The position numbers and the translations under genes were made by a program. Shown piece by piece: positions 12,656-25,000 of a stretch of DNA of 64,000 nt (the first letter of the stretch is position 1; every line of letters starts with the position of its first letter). The notes under the pieces are model-generated. The model searched no databases and had not been told where the DNA came from. It worked only from the letters and a program-made list of their open reading frames with translations. This DNA is from Ricordea florida (taxonomy: Eukaryota; Cnidaria; Anthozoa; Corallimorpharia; Ricordeidae): the NCBI GenBank assembly GCA_949710005.1, contig OX453286.1, forward strand, positions 251,001-315,000, read 5' to 3'.

Positions 12656-13923
12656 TATAGACAGACCTCATTGCAGTGACCATTGCAGTTAAAGAGAGCC
12701 GCCATTTTATGTAACCCATAGAAACTGGTACCGAATCTTGGTTTGATGGGGTAGGGTGGCGGGACTGTAGGGGCAAGATAGCTGGGATATGACTTGTGTT
12801 TGCTATTCAAAAATTCTGAATCCAAGCAATATCGTCTGATTCCCTTTATTTGCCTCTCCAGTACATAAGTATGGATATCAATTTACAAAGAAGTTGAAAG
12901 TTTATGGACAATCCATACAAACGAAAAATGAGATATTCCAGTTTAAGTTCATACAGCTGTAGCACTGAGTTACTTAATATTCAATGTTTTTGAATAAAGA
13001 ATACTGCGGAAGGTAACTCTTAAGAAGAATACAAGTTAATTCCGTCATTGCGTAAGATAAAACCAGTTGATAATGCAGGCGTCCCTTCCATTTCATTTCC
13101 TAGAAAGAGAGGAAAACAGAAAAAAAAGGGCCTGTTAGACTCTCGAACGAAAAAGCCACGTTTTGCAAATAGCAGTGCCCATGCGTGAACCAGCGTCATT
13201 TTATCGGAAAAGACATCACGGCAGTCTTCATCTGTGAGACGGTCTTACTAGAATGATCAGGACTCTACTATATCAGCCAGTCAGAAGAAGAAGACAAGGA
13301 AACCCTTCACGAAACTGCCTTACATAGCATCACAGTCTAGCTCCTTCACGTGACCAATACAGGGGTGTCCGTCTCGGACAGAAGATTTACAGAGGGGCTG
13401 TTTACCTGGCCCCAGTTGTTCAAAGCCCGGATAACTTTATCAGGTGGATAAATCAAACTATCAAGCTTTTAAAATATACTCAGACTTTAACATTTGTCGA
13501 GGTTTGTGTTCATTCCCATACTTAGGTATACATACAATATGTCTATTATTGATTTGATATAAAAATGGGAGGACCTTTCAAGGATTGAAACAGCTGGATT
13601 ATGACCTATCCACTGGGTAAAGTTATCCAGGCTTTAAACAACTGGGTGCTGGGAATTTGTCTCGTAATAAGAGGAGTGATTTGGTTGTATATTCAAAGAG
13701 AGTGTGTAAACCTGTAAACGGTCTGTATGTTTTGTCTACAAAAAAGCTAGCTGAAATCGTTTCGAATCGCAAGGCCTTTGCAGACGTTACTTGTGCCGTT
13801 GCAATCAAATTGTTTGTCTCGAGACGGTCTCATAAAAAGAATTCTTCACCAAACCAGGCACCTTGAAATTATAGTAGGTGGCATATCTATGTTTTCAATT
13901 TTTTTTGTTTCTTTTTATTCAGA
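12656..13923. other. Intergenic region upstream of USB1
   Basis: No exon was recognised. It contains the USB1 promoter side and the 3' flank of the coiled-coil gene. The only structured feature is the MITE at 13411-13646. Confidence 0.6.
13411..13646. repeat. MITE with CCCAGTTGTT ends
   Basis: Left end CCCAGTTGTTCAAAGCCCGG followed by ATAACTTTATC; the right end is its inverted copy, ending TTTAAACAACTGGG. The mirrored region spans about 45 bp per side with a unique centre. Confidence 0.8.
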
Positions 13924-15350
13924 TTAGGTGGACATTAAACTAAAGACATACCGTTTTGTCAAACTACTACGTCTTCTACTAGTCCACCGTGAAATCTTGA
14001 AGCTTCTTTTTTCCCACCAATGCTTGCTTCTCTCTTCTTCATTCTTCTTGCCCCCTACCTCTTGTGCTGCGGTGGTTTTTGTTTCCTCCGGCAGGACTTT
14101 CTCGCTACCTGGGCATGAGGAGTTACTGTCCACAAGTTCAATGGAAGAGCCACTGTTTTTTGCGGCTGTATTAACCTGAATGTTTGTACTGATGCATTCC
14201 TCTTCGTCCTCAAATATTTGCCCCTCTTCTCCAAGCAGTAAAATATTACACAGCAGCTCTTTACGGTTCTGCAGACCACCAACATCTTGCAGAACTGTTT
14301 TAAGCTTTCGAAGCCTCTGAAGGAATTCTTCTGGTTCTAGTTGTAGAACTTCCGCTAGCTCATGGATATCTTGCTGCAGTGGGAGGAGTTTCTTCTCAAG
14401 AGACGCCATTTCAACTTCCATCTTTAGAAACTCCTCATAAAACCTTTTGAAATTTGTAGTCACATGGGCGGTCTCGTTAATACTTTCTTCTAAGCGATTT
14501 TGTGCTTGGGCAAGCTTGCGTCTTCCATGTTCAATTGCATGTTGAAGTCCTGATTTCTCGCTCTTAAAACTCTCTGTAGCTTTCTCCATAGCTACCTCCA
14601 GCTCTTCTTTCTCTCTCTTGGCGTCATCTCTCGCTTCCTTCAAAGTTTGGTACAAATTGCCTCGCTCCAGGTCAAATTGTCGCGTGCGATTTTCAATTTG
14701 CCTACGCAGTTTACGAACTTGTTCTTCTTTGAGCGACAGCTGTTCCCTGCTCGTTGTCAAGTTCCTCTCCGATGTTTTTAACTTCCTGGTGAGAAACTGT
14801 TCCCTTTCGAAAAGAACCCTGGCATGAAAACGAAGCTTTACAAGCATCTGGAAGGAGAAAAAGAGAGGTTTAAACCAACTGTCCAATAGTCTGGTCAATC
14901 GCAACGTAGGCACGCAGTCCAACAAACTAATCAAAGACCAAAGCAAATATATGTAGTTTTCACTAAGCATTGGTTTTACTTCTGATTGGTTGAAAGATCT
15001 AATGAAGCAATATAAAACCGCAAAAGCAGTCGAGACCAACAAAGCACTCGTATGCTCTGCTGTGTACTCTCAGATAGGTAACAAAGCCCTCGTATGCTCT
15101 GCTGTGTACTCTCAGATAGGTAACAAAGCACTCGTATGCTCTGCTGTGTACTCTCAGATAGGTTACCAACCTCCTTCATATCATTAGCATCAGGTTCAAC
15201 ATTTCTGGAATCACCGTTCATTAATGCTGTCAGCCATATTGGCTCCCCGGGATATCCGTGTAGATACTCCAAAAATGGCTTCTCTGCAGCAACTTTCTGA
15301 ATATTAACGCTTTCAGCTCCTGTCTTACAGCAGTCTCGTGAACGGCTCAT
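13924..15350 (-). CDS. Unrecognised coiled-coil protein, 2 exons, 367 aa
   Basis: I do not recognise this gene. Exon 1 (15171-15350) starts MSRSRDCCKTGAESV and ends at a GAG|GTTGGT donor; exon 2 (13924-14847) follows a strong polypyrimidine acceptor (CTCCTTCCAG) in the same phase. Exon 2 encodes about 170 residues rich in Lys, Glu, Arg and Leu with heptad spacing (for example EEQVRKLRRQIENRTRQF), so a long coiled coil is likely, then an acidic Ser-rich linker and a basic tail with RRRSSLTKR. No signal peptide or membrane segment is seen. The donor abuts a 3 x 42-bp tandem repeat that also reads open in frame; retaining it would end the protein shortly after. Role and localisation are unknown. 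Confidence 0.7.
15038..15163. repeat. Three tandem copies of a 42-bp unit at an exon boundary
   Basis: Units at 15038-15079, 15080-15121 and 15122-15163, nearly identical (core CTCGTATGCTCTGCTGTG). The array begins one base beyond the proposed donor of the coiled-coil gene. The 42-bp period preserves the minus-strand frame (14 codons, LSESTQQSIRVLCY). Confidence 0.95.
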
Positions 15351-16055
15351 TTTACGCATACGGCAAAATATCCTTTTCTTTTTGTCTCTGACAAAAGTGA
15401 TTACAAAAATAGCAATCTCGGCTGACGTAATAAACTGTAATTACGTAATAAACTGTAAACTGTAATTAGCTGCGCGTGCGCGTGCGCAAACCATGATTTG
15501 TGATTAGCGCTGAAATTGGTGTAGTTTGTTACTCAGGTCTTCTCCGTGTTCCGTGGCATTTCACGTAGAATTTCAAGCAAACCATATAACATTTGCTGTC
15601 ACAAAAAGAACGCAAAACAAACAAAAAAAATACCAACTTCTCGAAGCCAGGAAAAAGGTTACGAAACAGACAAGAAGCCACCAGCAACTATACACTGACT
15701 TTGTTTGTAAATTAACTTTATTTGTGTGGTTGCTTAGGTGGATGTTAAAGCACTGCTTCTTGGAACAACGTTTGTATTGGTGAAGAAAAATTCAGTCGTC
15801 CTAAACAATGAGTTCAGCAGACCAACAGACACGCTGCACTGCTCTGCACCGATATGCACTGTATTGTAACGCACCGTACTGTACTGCTCTCAGTACCCTG
15901 CACTTCTCAAACCTTCTTAGCACTGCTCAACACTGCACTTGACTGTACTGCGTCGTGCTAAACTGTTTTGTCAGCCCACAAGGAACTTCGCATAATGTAC
16001 AGGAAGGGCGCCGTAAGAGGAGTAAAGTGTTACAACAGTCCAGTTATTGAGCACG
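15351..16055. other. Gap between the coiled-coil gene start and the METTL3 stop
   Basis: No gene seen. It must include the METTL3 3' UTR; a minus-strand AATAAA lies at 15718-15723, about 330 bp past the stop codon, and could be its poly(A) signal. Near 15420-15485 there is a duplicated TACGTAATAAACTGTAA followed by an alternating GCGCGTGCGCGTGCGC tract. Confidence 0.5.
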
Positions 16056-19000
16056 TTATGATTTGCTGGTTGGCGGCTTTAAAACGTTTCCATCTGGGTA
16101 GCGTTTTTTAAAACGTGCAACAACGTCCGGATCTAACAGCCGAACGCCGTCCAGTTGGTTTCCAAGGGTTATCCTACAGAAACAACAAGAAAAAAATATC
16201 CATTAATAAACGGGGTTTTTAGTAATGCAAGACAGTAATATTTACGCTGAAATGCCATATATGTTGTCACATAAATTTAGCAAATATTTCTACCGCCATT
16301 TCCGCTGACAATACGCGTCTTTTAGTTAGAAAAGAGTACAAGAGTTTCCATGCCATCTACCCCGATATTTTCAGTTAAAACGTGTTTTCCAAGTAAGGAT
16401 GAAGCAAGAGGGACCCGTTCTCACAAATGCCAAAAATGGCATAATAATGGTATCTTAAGTTTCTGCAGCAGAAATTCAACAATTTACTTCTTGCAATATA
16501 TTGTCTTCTGCAGATAACACGCGCCTATGGAGCTTTCTTACCAGTTAGGTTGAACATTATGCTGTCTGCCAAACAGTTCTGTTGAAGAATGAACGATAGA
16601 TTAGTTATCTTCAGAGGGGTGGAGTGGGTGGGGGATTATCATCACTGTCCAGGTTAAATTGAAGTGAACGGGGAGGGGAGGGTAGGAATGTAAGATGATA
16701 AGTTAGGAGAGGGGGGAGGCAATCAGTCACTCCTGCAGCCAAATACTGTCCCACCCATCCCTCTCCCCTGCCAGGCTTGGGTTCGCGTTCGTGTGTGACG
16801 TAACTTCAAGAACATTCAAACAACATAACGACCGGCGAAAACAATACTCGGGCTTATGTTGTTACCTATTTTTCTTGTTCCTGGGGCTAGCCGTTCAATG
16901 ACGCCATATATTTCGTCTGGTTTGTGGCTTGTTTGTCTGACCTGCGAGTCAAAACAAGGAATTGAAATGATCCGATTACTCTTATAATCATAACTATAAC
17001 AAAATTCTCAAATTTGATTGGCTATCAACTGCCCTGATTTCAGCCTTTATTACACCCATTTTGAAATCACCGGTGATTCCTGCAATTTGATTGGCTCATA
17101 GCAGTGTGATTTATTCATAAATTGCACCATTTTTTGCTCTAAATCGCATCATTTTTAAAAAGTTACTTTTCTTCAAAAACCCGGTCTTCCAGAAGTGGAA
17201 AAATAAATAAGTAGTATTGACAAAAAACTGTGATTTCAAAATGAGTGTAATAAAGTGGTAATTGAACTTCGTGTCGTGCAATTTTGGTCTGAAATCATAC
17301 TTGTGATTTCATATCGAACTCGCGCTATGCGCTCGTTCGATATTTGAAATCACGCGTATGATTTCCATTATTAATAGGACAGTTAAATAGGACAGTACGC
17401 GTCATGTTTAAGTAATTGGACAGTATGCGCCATTACGCGCGCGCTTAAATGGTTTTTTTCACGGCTAACAAAAAAAATCTTGGAATTTCATGTATTTTGA
17501 TATTAAAAAAAGAAGTTTATATGTCACAAATTTTGTTAAAGTTATGATTAATTGGTAATAAGACTTTGTGATTAAACAAATCAAACTCCCGCTACGCGGT
17601 CGTCCGACTTTGTTAATCACTCGTATGATTACAGACCGAATTGGACTCCACTCAGTCCTATTACCATTACTAATTGTGTCAATAACAAAATGCTATAATA
17701 CGACTGGTTGTTAACAGCCTTTATTTATGGCTTGATTGGCTGTTTCAGGTCCAAACTATCCGATTTGACCTGTCCGACTTCAAACATTTGTAATCGGACA
17801 GTTAAAGCAGCCAATAAAACCTGAGCACTTCATTCCATTAGCAAATGAACTTTAACCACCTAGCCCATCCTAGCCAATCAAAATCAAAGAAAATTTCTTC
17901 AGTGAGCAGGTTTACAGGTGTAGCCTGTCCATGTTTGTTTTCTGATTGAAAACAAACATGGACGAAATTAAAGGTCCCTCGCCCGACTAATCCCTGAATT
18001 GTACCCCACCTGGTCCTATTACCATTAAGTATAGTCCTAGCGCTCTTACAGCACTGAAAATAGCAAATTAAGGAAGGTTGTTTAATCGTCACCGGAAAGG
18101 TATAATAACACAATTTCCATGAAATCGAAATTTTCAAAGTCCGGCAGAGAAATTCTACATGCGAGACCCCCAATTTGAATGAAGGTTACAAGACTGTTGA
18201 TGAACCAAGTTCAAGAAACAAACCTCAGCCACTAGCACATCACAATCAAGCCCTCGATTGAAGTTCTTGCATTCTCCCTTCACTCCAACCTGAAAAGCAA
18301 AAGAATGCAGCTGTATCATAAATACATGTTCTTATGTTCAAAACGTGAAACGTTCGGTCATTAGTCTTTCACTGCTCAGTTAACCACAAACAGCAAAAAT
18401 TGAACATGGTGGAGTGCGCTATCGATAAAATATAATTAATCTTCCCCATACTGACCACAAAATGTCTATGTATATGGAACCTTCTTCAGTTAAACCAAGG
18501 TCTATTGCATTAAGTTATAGGTTTGCAGTTTACTTGAAATGGTCATGTATGTAAGTAATCTTGATGTGTCCTGAGATTTCCCTACCAGGCAGTGCTCCTT
18601 TCCGTGGTTAAGCCAATGACCAGTTCGTCCAGTCCTTATAAGGCGTTGCAGTTGGTTCGTTTTTACCCATATCAACTCGTCACACCGCGCATATCTGTGT
18701 ACCAAACAGCACAGCTCAGCTAACCATACTGAAAACGTTACATTTCTAGTATTAGGGAATCGTCCTAATATTAGGGAGCTTTTAAGCTCGTCTAGTATTA
18801 GGGAGTCGTCCGAATGCTGGGGAGCTTTTAAGCTCGTCTAGTATTAGGGAGTCGTCCAAGTATTAGGGAGCTTTTAAGCTCGTCTAGTACTAGGGAGTCG
18901 TCCTAGTATTAGGGAGCTTTTAAGCTCGTCTAGTATTAGGGAGTCGTCCTAGTATTAGGGAGCTTTTAAGCTCGTCTAGTATTAGGGAGTCGTCCAAGTA

Positions 19001-22000
19001 TTAGGGAGCTTTTAAGCTCGTCTAGTATTAGGGAGTCGTCCAAGTATTAGGGAGCTTTTAAGCTCGTCTAGTATTAGGGAGTCGTCCAAGTATTAGGGAG
19101 CTTTTAAGCTCGTCTAGTATTAGGGAGTCGTCCAAGTATTAGGGAGCTTTTAAGCTCGTCTAGTATTAGGGAGTCATCCTAGTATTAGGGAGCTTTTAAG
19201 CTCGTCTAGTATTAGGGAGTCGTCCAAGTATTAGGGAGCTTTTAAGCTCGTCTAGTATTAGGGAGTCGTCCGAATGCTGGGGAGCTTTTAAGCTTGTCTA
19301 GTATTAGGGAGTCGTCCTAGTATTAGGGAGCTTTTAAGCTCGTCTAGTATTAGGGAGTCGTCCAAGTATTAGGGAGCTTTTAAGCTCGTCTAGTATTAGG
19401 GAGTCGTCCAAGTATTAGGGAGCTTTTAAGCTCGTCTAGTATTAGGGAGTCGTCCAAGTATTAGGGAGCTTTTAAGCTCGTCTAGTATTAGGGAGTCGTC
19501 CTAGTATTAGGGAGCTTTTAAGCTCGTCTAGTATTAGGGAGTCGTCCGAATGCTGGGGAGCTTTTAAGCTCGTCTAGTATTAGGGAGTCGTCCTAGTATT
19601 AGGGAGCTTTTAAGCTCGTCTAGTATTAGGGAGTCGTCCAAGTATTAGGGAGCTTTTAAGCTCGTCTAGTATTAGGGAGTCGTCCTAGTATTAGGGAGCT
19701 TTTAAGCTAGTCTAGTATTAGTGAGTCGTCCCAATGTTGGGGAGATTTTAAACTCGTCTAGTATTGGGGAGTCATCCAAGTACTAGGGAGCTTTAAGCTC
19801 GTCTAGTATTGGGGAGTCATCCAAGTATTAGGGAGCTTTTAAGCTCGTCTAGTATTAGGGAGTCGTCCTAGCATTAGGGAGCTTTTAAGCTCGTCTAGTA
19901 TTAGGGAGTCATCCAAGTATTAGGGAGCTTTTAAGCTCGTCTAGTATTAGGGAGTCATCCAAGTATTAGGGAGGTTTTAAGCTCGTCTAGTATTAGGGAG
20001 TCATCCAAGTATTAGGGAGCTTTTAAGCTCGTCTAGTATTAGGGAGTCGTCCTAGTATTAGGGAGCTTTTAAGCTCGTCTAGTATTAGGGAGTCGTCCTA
20101 GTATTAGGGAGCTTTTAAGCTGGTCTAGTATTAGGGAGTCGTCCAAGTATTAGGGAGCTTTTAAGCTCGTCTAGTATTAGGGAGTCGTCCAAGTATTAGG
20201 GAGCTTTTAAGCTCGTCTAGTATTAGGGAGTCGTCCAAGTATTAGGGAGCTTTTAAGCTCGTCTAGTATTAGGGAGTCGTCCAAGTATTAGGGAGCTTTT
20301 AAGCTCGTCTAGTATTAGGGAGTCGTCCAAGTATTAGGGAGCTTTTAAGCTCGTCTAGTATTAGGGAGTCGTCCAAGTATTAGGGAGCTTTTAAGCTCGT
20401 CTAGTATTAGGGAGTCGTCCTAGTATTTGGGAGCTTTTAAGCTCGTCTAGTATTAGGGAGTCGTCCAAGTATTAGGGAGCTTTTAAGCTCGTCTAGTATT
20501 AGGGAGTCGTCCAAGTATTAGGGAGCTTTTAAGCTCGTCTAGTATTAGGGAGTCGTCCAAGTATTAGGGAGCTTTTAAGCTCGTCTAGTATTAGGGAGTC
20601 GTCCTAGTATTAGGGAGCTTTTAAGCTAGTCTAGTATTAGTGAGTCGTCCCAATGTTGGGGAGATTTTAAACTCGTCTAGTATTGGGGAGTCATCCAAGT
20701 ACTAGGGAGCTTTAAGCTCGTCTAGTATTGGGGAGTCATCCAAGTATTAGGGAGCTTTTAAGCTCGTCTAGTATTAGGGAGTCGTCCTAGCATTAGGGAG
20801 CTTTTAAGCTCGTCTAGTATTAGGGAGTCATCCAAGTATTAGGGAGCTTTTAAGCTCGTCTAGTATTAGGGAGTCATCCAAGTATTAGGGAGCTTTTAAG
20901 CTCGTCTAGTATTAGGGAGTCATCCAAGTATTAGGGAGCTTTTAAGCTCGTCTAGTATTAGGGAGTCGTCCTAGTATTAGGGAGCTTTTAAGCTCGTCTA
21001 GTATTAGGGAGTCGTCCTAGTATTAGGGAGCTTTTAAGCTCGTCTAGTATTAGGGAGTCGTCCAAGTATTAGGGAGCTTTTAAGCTCGTCTAGTATTAGG
21101 GAGTCGTCCAAGTATTAGGGAGCTTTTAAGCTCGTCTAGTATTAGGGAGTCGTCCAAGTATTAGGGAGCTTTTAAGCTCGTCTAGTATTAGGGAGTCGTC
21201 CAAGTATTAGGGAGCTTTTAAGCTCGTCTAGTATTAGGGAGTCGTCCAAGTATTAGGGAGCTTTTAAGCTCGTCTAGTATTAGGGAGTCGTCCAAGTATT
21301 AGGGAGCTTTTAAGCTCGTCTAGTATTAGGGAGTCGTCCTAGTATTTGGGAGCTTTTAAGCTCGTCTAGTATTAGGGAGTCGTCCAAGTATTAGGGAGCT
21401 TTTAAGCTCGTCTAGTATTAGGGAGTCGTCCAAGTATTAGGGAGCTTTTAAGCTCGTCTAGTATTAGGGAGTCGTCCAAGTATTAGGGAGCTTTTAAGCT
21501 CGTCTAGTATTAGGGAGTCGTCCAAGTATTAGGGAGCTTTTAAGCTCGTCTAGTATTAGTGAGTCGTCCAAGTATTAGGGAGCTTTAAGCTCGTCTAGTA
21601 TTAGGGAGTCGTCCTAGTATTAGGGAGCTTTTAAGCTCGTCTAGTATTAGTGAGTCGTCCAAGTATTAGGGAGCTCTAAGCTTTTAAGCTAGTCGTCGTT
21701 TTTGCTTAAAAGCAAGAACGACGACGACGCCGAGGACGGCACGTTTTTAAAAAATGGATTTGTTTTTCTCCTGTACCAATGGAGGCTGGCTTGTTTCATT
21801 TTCTTTCCATAATTTTTCAAACCGCCGATTTTTCCAACTTAACCCGTTTACAGTTCATTACAAATTTTTCTTGGCAATTTTGTCGTTCTGCACTCGCGTC
21901 TTCCAGAAAACCTGAGAAACGGTCATTTCTCGTTGCTGTTTTGCAGAGGAAGGCAAAGAAATCTACCAGACTGAATCTGCACGTGCAGTTTCATTGTTTC

Positions 22001-25000
22001 ATTCATCAACGCTATTGTTTGGTGCCGTTGTAGTCGACGTCGCCGTCCTGTTTTGCTTAAGGTCCCTATTCACTCTTAGCGGGGACGAGCACGCAAAGCC
22101 GCGCTTGAAATCAAACAACACGCACCCTTATGGAAATTACTATGAAGACAACTGTTTGGAGGTTTAGAATTTAACCGAAGAACGAAGACAAATCATACAG
22201 ATATGTGTGAAACACACACTTAAAAGACACACTTAAACGGCGTGGGATTAGTTACAAGTCAAACACACGCAAATGAACGCAGCTGTAACGCAGAAACTAC
22301 AACAGTGCTACTGTCGGCCGCCCATCCGTTTACCAGCAATCAGTCGGTCAAGGATTCACAGAAGTCGCGCTTTGGCTGAATACAGACTGTGCTTTTCTTT
22401 TAGTGTACGAAGATTATTAATCAAAAGAACGTATTACCGGGACCGGTTTTCATCAAATTCACTCAAATTCAAAATAGAAAAGGACAGCACTCACCCCCAC
22501 AGCTTCAGACATTCGCGCCCCAATTCCATGGCACTGAAAATAAAACAAACCTACAGCTTCAGTACACCGAGAGTCACTCAGCCATCAGTCATAATGTACA
22601 ATGAGAACATTACAGTTCTTTTAGTGTGTACTCTGTGTGTGAGAGTTCGATACGATCGTAAAAATACACAAACAAGCCCTAAAAAGTGGACACTCGCCAT
22701 TTGCGGTACGGCTACCAGTTTAATTAGAGTGAGAGACAGAGTGAGAGCACCTTTATAGCTGATTTTTGCACGTTCTGCAGTAAAAATCAAAAGCCAGCTA
22801 AGAAAAAAACCACGCATGTTATATCATGTATGTACATCACGGGCAGGATCATGGAACTAAAATGTAGTGCGTATTTGATCAACGTTGACACTTAAATTAA
22901 TGGCGGCCATAAAGTGATGAACACTCACCCCCCCCCCCCCCCCCCCCTCTACATATTTATTGTTATTCTGTGCAAACAGAGAAACGTACCGTCCTGTGAC
23001 CCACAGGAAAATATATCCTTCGTCCTGCAGAGAAGGAACATCCAGTTTCCTCATCTCATCATCAGACATTGTACCATAAGGCAACTGAACAAAAGGAACA
23101 CATACATTGTTGAAATGTTCTGGGGTTTTTGGTCTAAGTTCTTAGGTGGAGTTCGATCGTCTGGGTGTACTAGTTCTGAAAAGAACTGTTCAGTGATAAC
23201 GCTGACTGACGTTTTGACAACCTGAGCGGAAGTCAACATCAGAATTATTGAATGAGTTCCGTGCCGTCAGGTGGTGGTATTTATGTCTCTGGGTACCGCA
23301 TACCATATGAGCCAGCACTTATGGGATTGACCGCTGGATGCCCGCTAGGATTGTGGGGGTAGGTACTTCATATATGATTCCTATAGTGTACCGATATATA
23401 GATTCATGTACTGCACTCTTTAGTACTTGCGTACTTGAGTGTCTTGGTTTACTTCAGTAACTTGGCGTACTTGAGGTACTTTGCTTACTTCAGTAACTTG
23501 GCGTACTTGAGGTACTTTGCCTACTTCAGTACCTTGGCGTGCTTGAGGTACTTTGCTTCCTTCAGTAACTTGGCGTGCTTGAGGTACTTTCCCTACTTCA
23601 GTAACTTGGCGTACTTGAGATACTTTGCCTACTTCAGTAACTTGGCGTACTTGAGGTACTTTGCCTACTTCAATAACTTGGCGTACTTGAGTGTCTTGGC
23701 CTACTTCATTAACTTGCCGTACGTGAGGTACTTTGTCTACTTCAATAACTTGGCGTTCCTGAGGTACTTTCCTTACTTCAGTAACTTGGCGTACTTGAGG
23801 TACTTTGCCTACTTCAGTAACTTGGCGTACTGGAGTGTCTTGGCCTACTTCATTAACTTGGCGTGCTTGAGGTACTTTACCTACTTCAATAACTTGGCGT
23901 ACTTGAGGTACTTTGCCTACTTCATTAACTTGCCGTACTTGAGGTACTTTGTCTACTTTAATAACTTGGCGTTCCTGAGGTACTTTGCTTACTTTAGTAA
24001 CTTGGCGTACTTGAGGTACTTTGCCTACTTAGGTAACTTCGCGTGCATGCCTGAGGTACTTTGCCTACTTCAGTAACTTGGCGTGCTTGATGTACTTTGC
24101 TTCCTTCAGTAACTTGGCGTGCTTGAGGTACTTTGCCTACTTCAGTGACTTTGCGTGCTTAAGTGTATTGTTCTACTTCAGTAACATGGCGTACTTGAGG
24201 TACTTTGCTTACTTCAGTAACTTGGCGTGTTTGAGTGTCTTGCCAAGTTAGTGAAGTAGGCCAAGACACTCAAGTACGCCAAGTAACTAAAGTAGGCCAA
24301 GACACTCAAGCACGCCAAGGTACTGAAGTAAGCAAAGTACCTCAAGCACGCCAAGTTACTGCATAAAGTAAGCCAAGACACTCAAGTAGGGCAAGTTTCT
24401 GAAGTAAGCCAAGACACTCAAGTACGCCAAGTTACTGAAGTAGGCAAAGTACCTCAAGCACGCCAAATTACTGAAGTAAGCCAAGACACTCAAGTACGGC
24501 AAGTTACTGAAGCAGGCAAAGTACCTCAAGCACGCCAAGGTACTGAAGTAGGCAAAGTACCTCAAGCACGCCAAGTTACTGAAGTAGGCAAAGTACCTCA
24601 AGTACGGCAAGTTACTGAAGTAGGCCAATACACTTAAGCACGCAAAGTCACTGAAGTAGGCAAAGTACCTCAAGCACGCCAAGTTACTGAAGGAAGCAAA
24701 GTACATCAAGCACGCCAAGTTACTGAAGTAGGCAAAGTACCTCAAGCACGCCAAGTTACTGAAGTAAGCCAAGACACTCAAGTACGGCAAGTTACTGAAG
24801 CAGGCAAAGTACCTCAAGCACGCCAAGTTACTGAAGTAGGCAAAGTACCTCAAGCACGCCAAGTTACTGAAGTAGGCAAAGTACCTCAAGTACGGCAAGT
24901 TACTGAAGTAGGCAAAGTACCTCAAGCACGCCAAGTTACTGAAGTAGGCCAAGACACTCAAGTACGCCAAGTTACTGAAGGAAGCAAAGTACCTCAAGTA

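Noticed and set aside
18745-21690. CRISPR-like regular repeats
   Set aside because: Units are contiguous with no unique spacers, and the DNA is plainly eukaryotic.
22273-22758. 161-codon plus-strand frame
   Set aside because: It overlaps METTL3 exon 17 on the opposite strand and has no recognisable content.
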